A stretch of 38,944 nt of DNA from a virus: positions 1 through 38,944 of IMG/VR virus record IMGVR_UViG_3300048834_000213; one strand, 5' to 3'. The stretch's first letter is position 1. Each line of letters starts with the position of its first letter. The notes below the pieces were generated by a model. That model made no database searches. It had not been told where the DNA came from and worked only from the letters and a program-made list of their open reading frames with translations. This document shows, piece after piece, positions 6,509-14,130 of the stretch. Both the position numbers and the translations under genes were made by a program.

Positions 6509-8315
6509 ACGAGCCGTCGCGAATAGCGACGGAACGATCACCTTCTCGCTGTCGTCAGAATATCCGGTTGAGCGTTACGACGGCACCGAGGTTCTCGTCC
6601 ACGAGTCTGGTGCTGTCGATCTGTCGTTCCTTGCGAGCGGCAACGCGCCGCTTCTGGACGCTCACGAGCGGTGGTCCATGCGCAACCAGATCGGTGTGAT
6701 CACCGATGCCTGGATCGAGGACCGTCGCATCTATGTGACGGCCAAGTTTTCGAGCGCAGATGCCGCTCAATCAATCCGTCAGGACGTTCTCGACGATGTG
6801 GTTCGGAACGTCTCGATCGGTTACAACGTGATGCGTATCGAGCGCGACGAAACCTCGAACACGAACCGCGTTGTTCGGTGGCGCCCCTACGAGGCGTCAT
6901 TCGTGCCTGTCCCGGCCGACCCCACCGTGGGCATCGGTCGTTCGCTTCAACCCACAAAGGAGGGTTCGGTCATGACGACGAAACCGACCGACACGCCGGC
7001 GGCGCCGCCGCCCATGACCGATGAGCATCGCGCTGAAGTGATGACCACGGCGATCAACGACATCACCGCGCTGGGTTCGGCCCATAACGCCGGTGATCTG
7101 GCCCGCGCGTTCATCGCCGGCGCCATGCAACGCGGCGATATTCCGTCGCTCGCGACCTTCAAGGGCGTGGTTGCGGCCAAGCTGCCCGAGGGCGTGCCGC
7201 TCGTCACCAACGACGTCGGTCTGTCCCAGCGCGAAACCCAGCGGTTCTCGCTGCGCAAGTTCCTGCTGGCCACGTCGGCCGGTGCGACCCGCGCCGAACA
7301 GGACGCCGCTGGTTTCGAGATGAAGGCCGTCGAAGCTGCCGGTCAGGGCCGCAACGGTGCGTTCGTTCTGCCCGACGAAGTTACCCGCTCGTGGAACACC
7401 TTCGAGGTCGACGGTCTGTCGTCGATGGACCCCGTTGTGCGGGCCGTCATCGCCAGCCGCGTGACCGATCCGCGCATCCGCGCCGCGCTGGGTGCCTCGG
7501 GCAACGCCAACGTGCAGGACACGGCCCATCTGGCGTCGCAGTTCATCTACAACCTGCGGAACCGACTGGTGCTGGGCCGTCTGGGTCTGACCATGCTGAC
7601 CGGCCTCGAAGGCAATATCGAGATCCCCGGTGGCAACGCGAACATCGCCGCGGCCTGGCTGGGCTCCGAAGATGCGAACGCGGCGGAATCGAACCCGTCG
7701 TTCCGCAAGATCAGCATGGCGATCAAGGACGTGGCGGTTTACACCGACATGACCCGTCGCATGCTGATCCAGTCGACGATCGACGTCGAAGCCTACGTTC
7801 GCATGCAGATCATGGAAGCCATGGCGCAGGCGATCGACACGGCGGGCTTCTACGGCACGGGTTCCTCGGGTCAACCGACCGGCCTGACCGGAACCTCGGG
7901 CATCGGTTCGGTGGAGTTTGCCGCCGAGTTCCCGGTGCGCGACGAGGTGATCGATATGTTCACCGCGATCGCCACGGCGAACCAGACCGCCATGCCCGTT
8001 TTCGTCGGTAACGCCGAAATGCAGGGCGCGCTGATGAAAGAGGCGATCGACGCCGGCTCGGGCCGTTTCCTGATGGAACGTGTCGGTCAGATCGCCACCG
8101 GCCACACCTATGAGATGACGAACCAGATCACGTCTGGCGATCTGATCGCGGGTGTGTTCTCGGACATGATCATGGGCACCTGGGGCTCGCTGGAACTGGA
8201 TCGGTCGACCGAAGCCAAGTTTCTGTCGGGCGGCCTGCGTTTGCGCGCGATCCAGTCGGTTGACTTCGGCGTTCGCCGCACCGGCTCGTTTGTTCTGGGC
8301 AACGACGGCGTGTAA
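6468..8315 (+). CDS. Prohead protease-major capsid protein fusion
   Basis: A 615-residue protein joining a U35/S78-type prohead protease (about residues 1-160) to an HK97-fold major capsid protein (about 230-615). The protease part shows the catalytic His in LLDAHERW (H66), Ser in VRNVSIGY (S116) and the conserved YEASFVPVPADP (142-152). The capsid part has the hallmark FYGTGSSGQPTGLTGT and the usual C-terminal strand region. A linker rich in Thr/Pro/Ala (about 165-185) separates them. ATG 6468 is selected by GAAGAGG nine bases upstream, within the portal gene. Self-cleavage would release capsid subunits, and an internal start (see next entry) could add free capsid protein. Confidence 0.92.
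   Translation: MTTTEQTRAAPISERAVANSDGTITFSLSSEYPVERYDGTEVLVHESGAVDLSFLASGNAPLLDAHERWSMRNQIGVITDAWIEDRRIYVTAKFSSADAAQSIRQDVLDDVVRNVSIGYNVMRIERDETSNTNRVVRWRPYEASFVPVPADPTVGIGRSLQPTKEGSVMTTKPTDTPAAPPPMTDEHRAEVMTTAINDITALGSAHNAGDLARAFIAGAMQRGDIPSLATFKGVVAAKLPEGVPLVTNDVGLSQRETQRFSLRKFLLATSAGATRAEQDAAGFEMKAVEAAGQGRNGAFVLPDEVTRSWNTFEVDGLSSMDPVVRAVIASRVTDPRIRAALGASGNANVQDTAHLASQFIYNLRNRLVLGRLGLTMLTGLEGNIEIPGGNANIAAAWLGSEDANAAESNPSFRKISMAIKDVAVYTDMTRRMLIQSTIDVEAYVRMQIMEAMAQAIDTAGFYGTGSSGQPTGLTGTSGIGSVEFAAEFPVRDEVIDMFTAIATANQTAMPVFVGNAEMQGALMKEAIDAGSGRFLMERVGQIATGHTYEMTNQITSGDLIAGVFSDMIMGTWGSLELDRSTEAKFLSGGLRLRAIQSVDFGVRRTGSFVLGNDGV
6972..8315 (+). CDS. Possible stand-alone capsid protein from an internal start
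   Basis: Within the fusion gene, exactly between the protease and capsid domains, there is a strong ribosome-binding site AAAGGAGGG at 6956-6964 followed after seven bases by an in-frame ATG at 6972. Initiation here would give a 447-residue protein beginning MTTKPTDTP, with the capsid domain and a scaffold-like N-terminal region but no protease. The second product would let the phage make capsid protein in excess over protease, as nested genes do in lambda (C/Nu3). This is a sequence-based inference; the site is stronger than the one for the full-length start. Confidence 0.5.
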   Translation: MTTKPTDTPAAPPPMTDEHRAEVMTTAINDITALGSAHNAGDLARAFIAGAMQRGDIPSLATFKGVVAAKLPEGVPLVTNDVGLSQRETQRFSLRKFLLATSAGATRAEQDAAGFEMKAVEAAGQGRNGAFVLPDEVTRSWNTFEVDGLSSMDPVVRAVIASRVTDPRIRAALGASGNANVQDTAHLASQFIYNLRNRLVLGRLGLTMLTGLEGNIEIPGGNANIAAAWLGSEDANAAESNPSFRKISMAIKDVAVYTDMTRRMLIQSTIDVEAYVRMQIMEAMAQAIDTAGFYGTGSSGQPTGLTGTSGIGSVEFAAEFPVRDEVIDMFTAIATANQTAMPVFVGNAEMQGALMKEAIDAGSGRFLMERVGQIATGHTYEMTNQITSGDLIAGVFSDMIMGTWGSLELDRSTEAKFLSGGLRLRAIQSVDFGVRRTGSFVLGNDGV

Positions 8316-8322
8316 CGCTACA

Positions 8323-8350
8323 ATGAGGGGCCGCTGCGGTGGCCCCTCAT
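8323..8350 (+). terminator. Strong hairpin after the capsid gene
   Basis: ATGAGGGGCC (8323-8332) and GGCCCCTCAT (8341-8350) form a perfect 10-bp stem with an 8-base loop, eight bases after the capsid stop codon. No T-run follows, so full rho-independent termination is unlikely. A hairpin here probably stabilises the 3' end of capsid mRNA or partly reduces read-through to the minor head genes. Confidence 0.55.
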
Positions 8351-8371
8351 ACCCGAATCAGGAACAACTCC

Positions 8372-8635
8372 ATGATCACGAACGACAAGAAACTGCCGAA
8401 CCTGAAGGTGCTGCGCCCGCTGCGCGTCAAGGGCGAGCATTATCGCCCCGGCGACGTTGTGGCGAAATCGGCGTTTGCCGTCGCGGGCGACGATCGCACC
8501 GGCGACTGGATGGACCTCTGCGCGATGGAACCGCCCTCGCTGGTGCAGACCGACGAACCCGTTTCGCGCGGTGAGAAGCCGAAGAAGGCGAAACGCTCCG
8601 TCGCCCCGGCCGCGCCCGTCGCGCCCGCTGTGTGA
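8372..8635 (+). CDS. Small protein in the gpFI position
   Basis: An 87-residue protein between the capsid and FII-like genes, where lambda has FI. Residues 8-35 (NLKVLRPLRVKGEHYRPGDVV) resemble a short beta-rich motif that is common in small phage proteins at this place. The C-terminus is a flexible basic and Pro/Ala-rich tail (EKPKKAKRSVAPAAPVAPAV). ATG 8372 is preceded by AGGA; a GTG at 8339 is in frame but lies inside the hairpin. It may be a minor head or DNA-packaging accessory protein, but the function is unknown and the call is positional. Confidence 0.75.
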   Translation: MITNDKKLPNLKVLRPLRVKGEHYRPGDVVAKSAFAVAGDDRTGDWMDLCAMEPPSLVQTDEPVSRGEKPKKAKRSVAPAAPVAPAV

Positions 8636-8638
8636 CAC

Positions 8639-8950
8639 ATGCCCGGGTCGTTCATCCGCAACGATCTCGCAGCCCTGCTCAATCCCAACGATTTCGGGGT
8701 TGAGCAGGGTTCCGCCGTTTACGACGGCGAGCCGATCATGGGTATTTTCGACAACGGTGACGTCGAGGTTCAAGCTGGCGAAGGCCCTGTGGCCATTGTT
8801 CGCGAGTGCGCGTTCACCGGACGATCCGCCGATTTTCCGAACATCGCCGAGGGCGATATTCTGACGATCGACGACGTGGCGTATACAATCCGTGAGTGGA
8901 TGGACGACGGCGAGGGTGAAATCCAGATCAGGTTGGAGCCTCCGTCGTGA
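8639..8950 (+). CDS. Head-tail joining protein, gpFII-like
   Basis: A 103-residue, beta-rich, acidic protein, close in size to lambda gpFII (117 residues), which caps the filled head and gives the tail its docking surface. Visible elements include a helical N-terminus (FIRNDLAALLNPNDFG), strand pairs around GEPIMGIFDNGDVEV, and the late motif FPNIAEGDILTIDDVAYTIREW, which is typical of this family. The start follows the previous stop by three bases with no good ribosome-binding site, consistent with coupled translation. Its stop overlaps the next GTG start. Confidence 0.75.
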   Translation: MPGSFIRNDLAALLNPNDFGVEQGSAVYDGEPIMGIFDNGDVEVQAGEGPVAIVRECAFTGRSADFPNIAEGDILTIDDVAYTIREWMDDGEGEIQIRLEPPS

Positions 8951-9411
8951 GTCATATCCGCACGCAGATCAGGGCAGCGTTCAAGACGGCAATCGAAGCG
9001 CACGAGGACTCCGACGGTTACGCGGTGTTCGCCGGTCGGAAACACAAGTGGAACGCCAAGACCGACGTCGCGCTGATCGACATGATGATCTCCAACGATC
9101 AATCACAGCCTGGTTCGACCATGGGCTCGTCGCGCCACATGCGGCATCACATCGCGTCGGTCTATATCCGGGTGCAGCGCAATGCGGCGTCCGACGAACT
9201 CGACGACGCGCTCGATGCTGACGAATTGTTCGTCGTCGACGCGGTGATGGGTTACGACTGGACCGCGCTGCTGGAAGAAGAACCCGAATTGACCCAGGTC
9301 AATTTCGCGGACTCGAACGATTCGGCTGGTCTGCCGGTCGGAACCATTGTCATCCGGTTCGACGTGCGGTATCGTATCGACCGACGCGACCCGGAAACGG
9401 CGCAACACTGA
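8947..9411 (+). CDS. Tail terminator, gpU-like
   Basis: A 154-residue protein starting at GTG 8947, overlapping the FII-like stop by four bases. Position between the head-tail joiner and tail tube genes, size and the beginning SHIRTQIRAAFKTAI fit the gpU-like tail terminator, which stops tube growth at the right length and binds the head. The long loop with MGSSRHMRHHIASVYIRVQR and the final strand GTIVIRFDVRYRID are as expected for a U-like ring subunit. Lambda has Z between FII and U; that gene is absent here (a candidate is at 38041). Confidence 0.65.
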   Translation: MSHIRTQIRAAFKTAIEAHEDSDGYAVFAGRKHKWNAKTDVALIDMMISNDQSQPGSTMGSSRHMRHHIASVYIRVQRNAASDELDDALDADELFVVDAVMGYDWTALLEEEPELTQVNFADSNDSAGLPVGTIVIRFDVRYRIDRRDPETAQH

Positions 9412-9426
9412 ACTCAGGAGGCGAAC

Positions 9427-9816
9427 ATGACGACCTATTCGGGTCATCTGGGTGCGATCGAAGCCGATGGCGATGTGATCGGCGAACTGCGCAGTTTCGA
9501 TCTGACGCACGAGGTGCGCAAGCACGATACGTCCGTCATGGGTCAGGGCTACACGAAGAACAACGCGGGGCAGGAAACGCTGTCCGGGTCGATCGTCGTG
9601 TTCCATGACCACAGCGACCTCGGGCAACAGGAACTCGTCGTCGGCACCACCTTCGCCGGTGTGTTCTATCCGACCGGCGACACGGCTGGCCATACCCAGA
9701 TCAGCGCGACGATGCGCGTTCTGAGCGTGGCGCGCAAGGCGTCGAACGACGGGGATGTGGAGAACACCTATTCCGTCGAATCGACCTCGGCTGTCACCAT
9801 TGCGGCGGTGTCGTGA
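9427..9816 (+). CDS. Major tail tube protein
   Basis: A 129-residue protein with its own ribosome-binding site (GGAGG seven bases before ATG 9427), consistent with high expression. The composition is almost all beta strand (SGHLGAIEADGDVIGELRSFDL, LSGSIVVFHDHSDLGQQ, ISATMRVLSVARKAS), as in tail tube subunits related to gpV. It lacks the C-terminal Ig-like domain of lambda gpV. It lies directly before the G/GT chaperone pair and tape measure gene, which fixes its role. Confidence 0.82.
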   Translation: MTTYSGHLGAIEADGDVIGELRSFDLTHEVRKHDTSVMGQGYTKNNAGQETLSGSIVVFHDHSDLGQQELVVGTTFAGVFYPTGDTAGHTQISATMRVLSVARKASNDGDVENTYSVESTSAVTIAAVS

Positions 9817-10187
9817 TGGGTCTCGACATCAATGCGCTGCTGAAGGCCGAACTCGGTGCGAAACCGAAATTCGAGGCGACGATCACGCTCGGCGGTGTGG
9901 AAATCACGGCCTATTCCGGCCCGATCACGCCCTCCGACATGATCGCGGTCGAACGCGAATATCCCGGTTTCGAGCAGAACCCGACGCAGGGTGGTCTAGT
10001 GGAACTGCTGATCCACAAGGCCGTCGACGAGAACGGGAAACGCATCTTCGCCAAGGGTCGCGACAAGCCGCTGCTGCTGTTGCTGCCCTCCACGAAGATC
10101 ACCGAGATCGTCCAGGCGCTTTTCGGTGATGCGTTCCGGCCGGCCGAGATTAACGAGGAATCGCTGAAGGCCGCCGAGGGAAACTGA
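9816..10187 (+). CDS. Tail assembly chaperone G-like (0-frame product)
   Basis: A 123-residue protein, probable counterpart of lambda gpG, which coats the tape measure protein during tail assembly and is not part of the virion. It has an N-terminal beta region (KFEATITLGGVEITAYSG) and a helical C-terminal half (KITEIVQALFGDAFRPAEI). The ATG shares one base with the tail tube stop (TGATG); GTG 9813 is possible. The last two sense codons, GGA AAC, are part of a slippery heptamer, so a fraction of ribosomes should shift and make the longer product. Confidence 0.8.
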   Translation: MGLDINALLKAELGAKPKFEATITLGGVEITAYSGPITPSDMIAVEREYPGFEQNPTQGGLVELLIHKAVDENGKRIFAKGRDKPLLLLLPSTKITEIVQALFGDAFRPAEINEESLKAAEGN

Positions 10188-10339
10188 CCGCGAACCCGTC
10201 GTTGATGATCTGCTTCGGGCTCGCGGAACGGCTGGGTGTGGACGTCAGCGACGTTCTCGACTGGCCCTATGAGAAGATCATCGCGTGGATGGCCTATTTC
10301 CGTCACGCTGATCGGCTGAGAAGCGAGAAGCAGAAATGA
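9816..10339 (+). CDS. Tail assembly chaperone GT-like, made by -1 frameshift
   Basis: Slipping back one base at GGGAAAC (10178-10184) changes the codon after GGG AAA to CTG (10184-10186) instead of the stop at 10185-10187. The shifted frame stays open for 51 more codons to a TGA at 10337-10339, giving 174 residues. The extension (LTANPSLMICFGLAERLGVD, then WPYEKIIAWMAYFRHADRL) resembles the T part of phage GT proteins, which binds tail tube subunits. Its stop overlaps the tape measure start (ATGA). The frame would otherwise be an orphan without its own start, which supports programmed frameshifting. Confidence 0.8.
10178..10184 (+). promoter_or_regulatory. -1 ribosomal frameshift site GGGAAAC
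   Basis: The heptamer lies in the correct phase (G GGA AAC in the 0 frame) and ends one base before the G stop codon. It differs from the lambda site GGGAAAG only in the last base. Confidence 0.8.
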
Positions 10340-12633
10340 CAGAGCGCGCCGTCACCTTCACCGCCCGCATGGTCAACCGCACGACCCCGCAGGTGCAGGA
10401 GGTGGTCGGCGGGCTTGATCGCATGCGCCGCGCGACGCAGGGTGTCGTGCAGTCGAATGTCGTCGCACTCCGCACAAACCAGTCGTGGATGCGTGGCATG
10501 TCGGAAAACCGGCGGATCGTTCAGCAACTCGGGTTCCAGCTTACCGACTTCACGACACAGGTCGCGGGTGGCCAGTCTGCGCTGCTGGCGTTCATCCAGC
10601 AAGGCGGCCAGGTGTTGCAGTTCTTCGGCGCGACGGGTGCCGTGCTGGCCACGCTGCTGACTGTGTTCGGCACGATGGGGCTCGTGTTTCTGCGATCCGG
10701 CCAGTCACTCGCGACACTGACGCCGATCTTGGGTGTGCTGCACGACGAGTTCGTGACCCTGACCGCAGCGGTTCGAGCCTTCGGGTCGTTCATGGTCGAC
10801 GTCGCCAACGTCGTCTTGAACAATCTCGACTCTCTGCTGGTCAGCGCGACTCTGGTCGGGACTTATTTCGCGGCCGGGTGGGTTGGCAGCATGATCTCGG
10901 CGCAGATTGCAACGCTCGCGCTGGCGACGGCCACTGTGCGCGCAACAGCGATGCAGAACCTCGCCGCCGCGGTGACGATTTCCTATGTCGGGATCATCCA
11001 GACCGCGACAACGAGCCTTGCTGTTTACCGCGGCATGGTGCTTGCGGCCGCAGCGTCCACCGTCGCGTTTGCCGCGGCAGGTTTCGCCGCAGTCGGCCGG
11101 TTCATCGCGTCGCTGTTCACGCTGCGGGGGGCGATGACGGCGGTCTATGTCCTGATGGGTGGTCCGCTGATCGAGGCGCTGGCCCGGTTCGTCGCGATCG
11201 TGACGGTCACGGCGGTCAGCGCCGTCCTGTCACTCTACGTCGCGTTCGTGCGGCTGTCGGGCGTGGCCATCATGGGGCTCGTCTCGGCGCTGGGTATCGG
11301 CACCGGCGCGACGATGCGTTTCGGCGCGGCGCTGACTCTGGTCAATATCCAGGCTGCGGCTGTGACCGCAACTGCGGCAATTCTTCGCGGCGTCATGGTT
11401 GTTTGGGCTGCGGTGACGTCGGCGGCGGTGATCGGGCAGATGGCGCTCAGTGCCGCGCTGTCAATCGGCAATGTGGCCGTTCTCGCACTTGCGGGTGCGT
11501 TCCGTTTGCTCACGTTCGCCATCCTCGCAACCGGCATCGGCGCGCTTGTGATCGGTCTCGGCGCTCTGATCACCGGCCTGTATCGCGCCAGGGAAGCCCT
11601 TGGGTCGTGGTCGGGGGTGTGGATTGCGGTCAAGGACGTTGCGGTGGAAGCGTTCGGTCGAATCGGAACGCTTGTCACAGAGTGGATCCCGGCTCAGTTC
11701 CGCGTCGGGATGAACTCCGCGAAAGCGTGGTTCGTCGGCGCTGTCGCCGACATGCTGAGTGCGTTCACGTCGCTGACGTCCTCGATCGCCGAAGGGTTCA
11801 ACTCTCTGTTCGGGACCGAACTGCAAGGTCTCGGGACCGGGCTGGAAAGCACGTTGCGCGGCTGGGTTGATACCTATTCGCGTCAGGCCGAGAACGCCCG
11901 CAACAGCGCCGGAAACTGGATGGAAGCGATCACCGCGCCCATGGACGCGCTGAACACGCTTCGTGACGCCATGTCCGACGACACGTCGTTTGATGTTCGC
12001 GACTGGTTCGGCGGTGGTGCGGGGGCCGAGGAAGCGACGGGCGGTGCGCAGACCACGGCGAACCGGATTGCTGACATCTACAAACAGACCGCGCGCTCGA
12101 TCTCCGACTCGTTCAAGTCGGCGTTCAAGGGGCTGATCGACGGCTCGAAATCGGCAAGCGACGTCGTGAAGGAAATGCTCGGCTCGATCCTCGACCGCAT
12201 CTACGACATCATGATGACCCCGGTGTTCGACAACATCGCGCGGATGGTCACAGGGGGCATTTTCCGCCTGACCGGCACGCCTATGCCGGCGACGATCCCG
12301 AGTTTCGCCGGGGGCGGTCAGACCCGCGCCGGGGTGCGCGCTGGCGGCGTTGACGGCAAGGGCGGGACGCTGATGATCGGCCACCCGAACGAGACCATCG
12401 TCGATGAGACGGTGCGCAGCGGCGCGCGTGGTGGCTACAGTGCCGGCGGCGCGATGCGGGTGCAGAACATCGTGAACAACTATGGCTCCGAGCCGGTCAC
12501 GCAGGAAACTCAGACTGGCCCCGACGGCGAGATGCTGTTGATCACCACGATCGGTAAAGCGATCGCCCAAGGCAAACTGGACGGCGCGCTGTCGAGCCGT
12601 TTGCAAACCAAAACGAGGACGATCGCACGATGA
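10336..12633 (+). CDS. Tail tape measure protein
   Basis: A 765-residue protein that sets tail length and is ejected with DNA. It follows the chaperone pair with an ATGA overlap. The N-terminus is polar (VTFTARMVNRTTPQVQEVVG); residues about 85-430 contain many long hydrophobic stretches typical of tape measure proteins that insert into the host membrane. The C-terminal part has the lambda H-type segment (ARSISDSFKSAFKGLIDG to DRIYDIMMTPVFDNIARMV) and the Gly-rich region ending in a short helical tail. By the lambda relation of length to tape measure size, the tail would be somewhat shorter than lambda's (853-residue gpH). Confidence 0.93.
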   Translation: MTERAVTFTARMVNRTTPQVQEVVGGLDRMRRATQGVVQSNVVALRTNQSWMRGMSENRRIVQQLGFQLTDFTTQVAGGQSALLAFIQQGGQVLQFFGATGAVLATLLTVFGTMGLVFLRSGQSLATLTPILGVLHDEFVTLTAAVRAFGSFMVDVANVVLNNLDSLLVSATLVGTYFAAGWVGSMISAQIATLALATATVRATAMQNLAAAVTISYVGIIQTATTSLAVYRGMVLAAAASTVAFAAAGFAAVGRFIASLFTLRGAMTAVYVLMGGPLIEALARFVAIVTVTAVSAVLSLYVAFVRLSGVAIMGLVSALGIGTGATMRFGAALTLVNIQAAAVTATAAILRGVMVVWAAVTSAAVIGQMALSAALSIGNVAVLALAGAFRLLTFAILATGIGALVIGLGALITGLYRAREALGSWSGVWIAVKDVAVEAFGRIGTLVTEWIPAQFRVGMNSAKAWFVGAVADMLSAFTSLTSSIAEGFNSLFGTELQGLGTGLESTLRGWVDTYSRQAENARNSAGNWMEAITAPMDALNTLRDAMSDDTSFDVRDWFGGGAGAEEATGGAQTTANRIADIYKQTARSISDSFKSAFKGLIDGSKSASDVVKEMLGSILDRIYDIMMTPVFDNIARMVTGGIFRLTGTPMPATIPSFAGGGQTRAGVRAGGVDGKGGTLMIGHPNETIVDETVRSGARGGYSAGGAMRVQNIVNNYGSEPVTQETQTGPDGEMLLITTIGKAIAQGKLDGALSSRLQTKTRTIAR

Positions 12634-13244
12634 CGCTGCGCGCATGGCCCCTGCCGCTGAATTATCGCCCGCTGATTGAGAACGCTCGCGGCGGCCCTGT
12701 GGCCATGACGCGCCGGTTTCAGCCCGAGGTCGGTATCGACACGATTGAGCGCCGGGCCGTCACCGCCCGGGCCGAGTCATGGGGCTCACTGTCGTTCGTG
12801 ATCGAGGGGGAGGTCGACAACGCGACTTTCGACGAATGGTTCCACGACACGATCGGTCAGCCGTTCATCTTTCGGCATCCGCGCACCGGCGTTATCGGTG
12901 AGTGGAAAATCACGAGCGATGTTGACTATCGGAACCTGCGCGACCATGATTACGTCGTGACGATGGACATGATCATGCTGCCCGGGACGCCCTGGTATGC
13001 ACCCTATGTTCCCGGTGGTCAGGTGCGAATCCCCTATTTCGTGGCGGATTACGGGTCCAGCGTGTTCGGGGTCGATGGTGCGCGAGGTGTCGTCGGTGAT
13101 CTCGCTGACGTCGCCGGCACGTTCGACGTCTGGACCGTCCGCACCAACGGCTCGAACTCGTTCGGGACCGTGACCTATACCGCCGGCACCGTGCCCTCCA
13201 CCGCCCCGGTCGGGGTTTCCAAGCTGATCGGGCTGAAGCGATGA
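12630..13244 (+). CDS. Minor tail protein (distal tail position)
   Basis: A 204-residue protein directly after the tape measure gene, where lambda has M. It begins LRAWPLPLNYRPLIENARGG; the middle has the pattern FEVEGEVD-like (SLSFVIEGEVDNATFDEWF) followed by FRHPRTGVIGEWKITSDVD, found in minor tail proteins that occur before DUF1833 genes in related phages. The last 60 residues are strand-rich and Gly/Thr-rich. It probably forms part of the tail tip ring next to the tube. ATG 12630 overlaps the previous stop; the next gene overlaps its stop in turn. Confidence 0.65.
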   Translation: MTLRAWPLPLNYRPLIENARGGPVAMTRRFQPEVGIDTIERRAVTARAESWGSLSFVIEGEVDNATFDEWFHDTIGQPFIFRHPRTGVIGEWKITSDVDYRNLRDHDYVVTMDMIMLPGTPWYAPYVPGGQVRIPYFVADYGSSVFGVDGARGVVGDLADVAGTFDVWTVRTNGSNSFGTVTYTAGTVPSTAPVGVSKLIGLKR

Positions 13245-13753
13245 CGAGCCGTCCCATCTCCGAGATGATGGAAATCACGTCGCGGCATTCCGTCCACGTT
13301 CCGCTCGTGTTCCTTCGCATTACGCACCCTCGTCTGCCCGAGCCGATCCGGGTGGTCCGTGACGCTCCGCGGCTGAATTACGTCTGGGGTGAGGAAACCT
13401 GGGTCGGGATACCATTCGGGTTCGTTCTGATGGCCGACAACGACACGATCCCCGAGGTCCGTTTGACTTTGCCGAACGTCACCGCGAAATACCTGACCGC
13501 ATTCGAGAACGTGATTGACCCGGCGCGCGTCGAAGCCTGGTTGATCTCGTCGGCGAACTTCGATCTGAGCGTGAACCCGCGCACCGAGATCGGGACGGCA
13601 CATGTCGAGTGGTCGCACCCGGCGCTCGATCTGATCGACCTGCGATTCAACGCGACGTCGCTGACCGGGCGTGTGGTCATGCCCGACCTCGATACTGAGC
13701 CGGTTCCATCAATCCGCGTCACCGCCGATCGGTTTCCGGGGATTTCGCCGTGA
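13241..13753 (+). CDS. Tail tip protein, DUF1833-like
   Basis: A 170-residue protein that fits the DUF1833 family, found in siphophage tail-tip operons in the place of lambda L. The diagnostic pattern is visible: an N-terminal strand with HPRLPEPIRVVRDA, the central WVGIPFGFVLMADNDTIPEVRLTLPNV and the C-terminal RFPGIS motif. Unlike lambda gpL there is no Cys motif for an iron-sulfur cluster. It likely connects the distal tail ring to the K/I/J tip. The start and stop overlap the neighbours by four and one bases. Confidence 0.75.
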   Translation: MTSRPISEMMEITSRHSVHVPLVFLRITHPRLPEPIRVVRDAPRLNYVWGEETWVGIPFGFVLMADNDTIPEVRLTLPNVTAKYLTAFENVIDPARVEAWLISSANFDLSVNPRTEIGTAHVEWSHPALDLIDLRFNATSLTGRVVMPDLDTEPVPSIRVTADRFPGISP

Positions 13754-14130
13754 TGCGTCACTGGTCGGCCGCCTATGTCGGTCGTCGGTATGATCGTCAG
13801 ACATTCAACTGCTGGACCCTGATCCGCGACATTTATCGGGATCATGCCGGTATCGACCTGACCGACGTCCAGACTTTCGACAACGCGACGACGGCGCGCG
13901 AAATGCTGCGTCACGCAAAACTGTGGATCGACGTCGAGACGCCGGTGGAGTTCGACGTCGTGCTAATGCGCCATCGCGACCACGCAATCCCAACCCATGT
14001 CGGGATTGCCACAGGTCGCGGTTCGGTGCTACATACTGAGCCTGTGACCGATACTGTCTGCGTCGGTTTGCGCGACTTCAGCATCCGAGGTCGCATCCTG
14101 GGGTTTCGGAGGCATCCGTGTCGGTCGTAG
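13753..14130 (+). CDS. NlpC/P60-type tail peptidase, gpK-like
   Basis: A 125-residue NlpC/P60 cysteine peptidase domain, which in tail tips cleaves peptidoglycan stems during DNA entry. The probable catalytic residues are C20 (TFNCWTL), H82 (PTHVGIATG) and H94 (LHTEP). The N-terminal part matches the YVGRRYDRQTFNCWTLIRDIY pattern of phage K-like proteins, but the extra N-terminal JAB/MPN-type domain of lambda gpK is absent, so only the C-terminal half of gpK is represented. ATG 13753 (TGATG) is used; GTG 13750 is an alternative. Confidence 0.82.
   Translation: MRHWSAAYVGRRYDRQTFNCWTLIRDIYRDHAGIDLTDVQTFDNATTAREMLRHAKLWIDVETPVEFDVVLMRHRDHAIPTHVGIATGRGSVLHTEPVTDTVCVGLRDFSIRGRILGFRRHPCRS

Noticed and set aside
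6897-8105. Long antisense open frame across the capsid gene
   Set aside because: It mirrors the capsid gene; no ribosome-binding site, no known family, and biased His/Arg composition.
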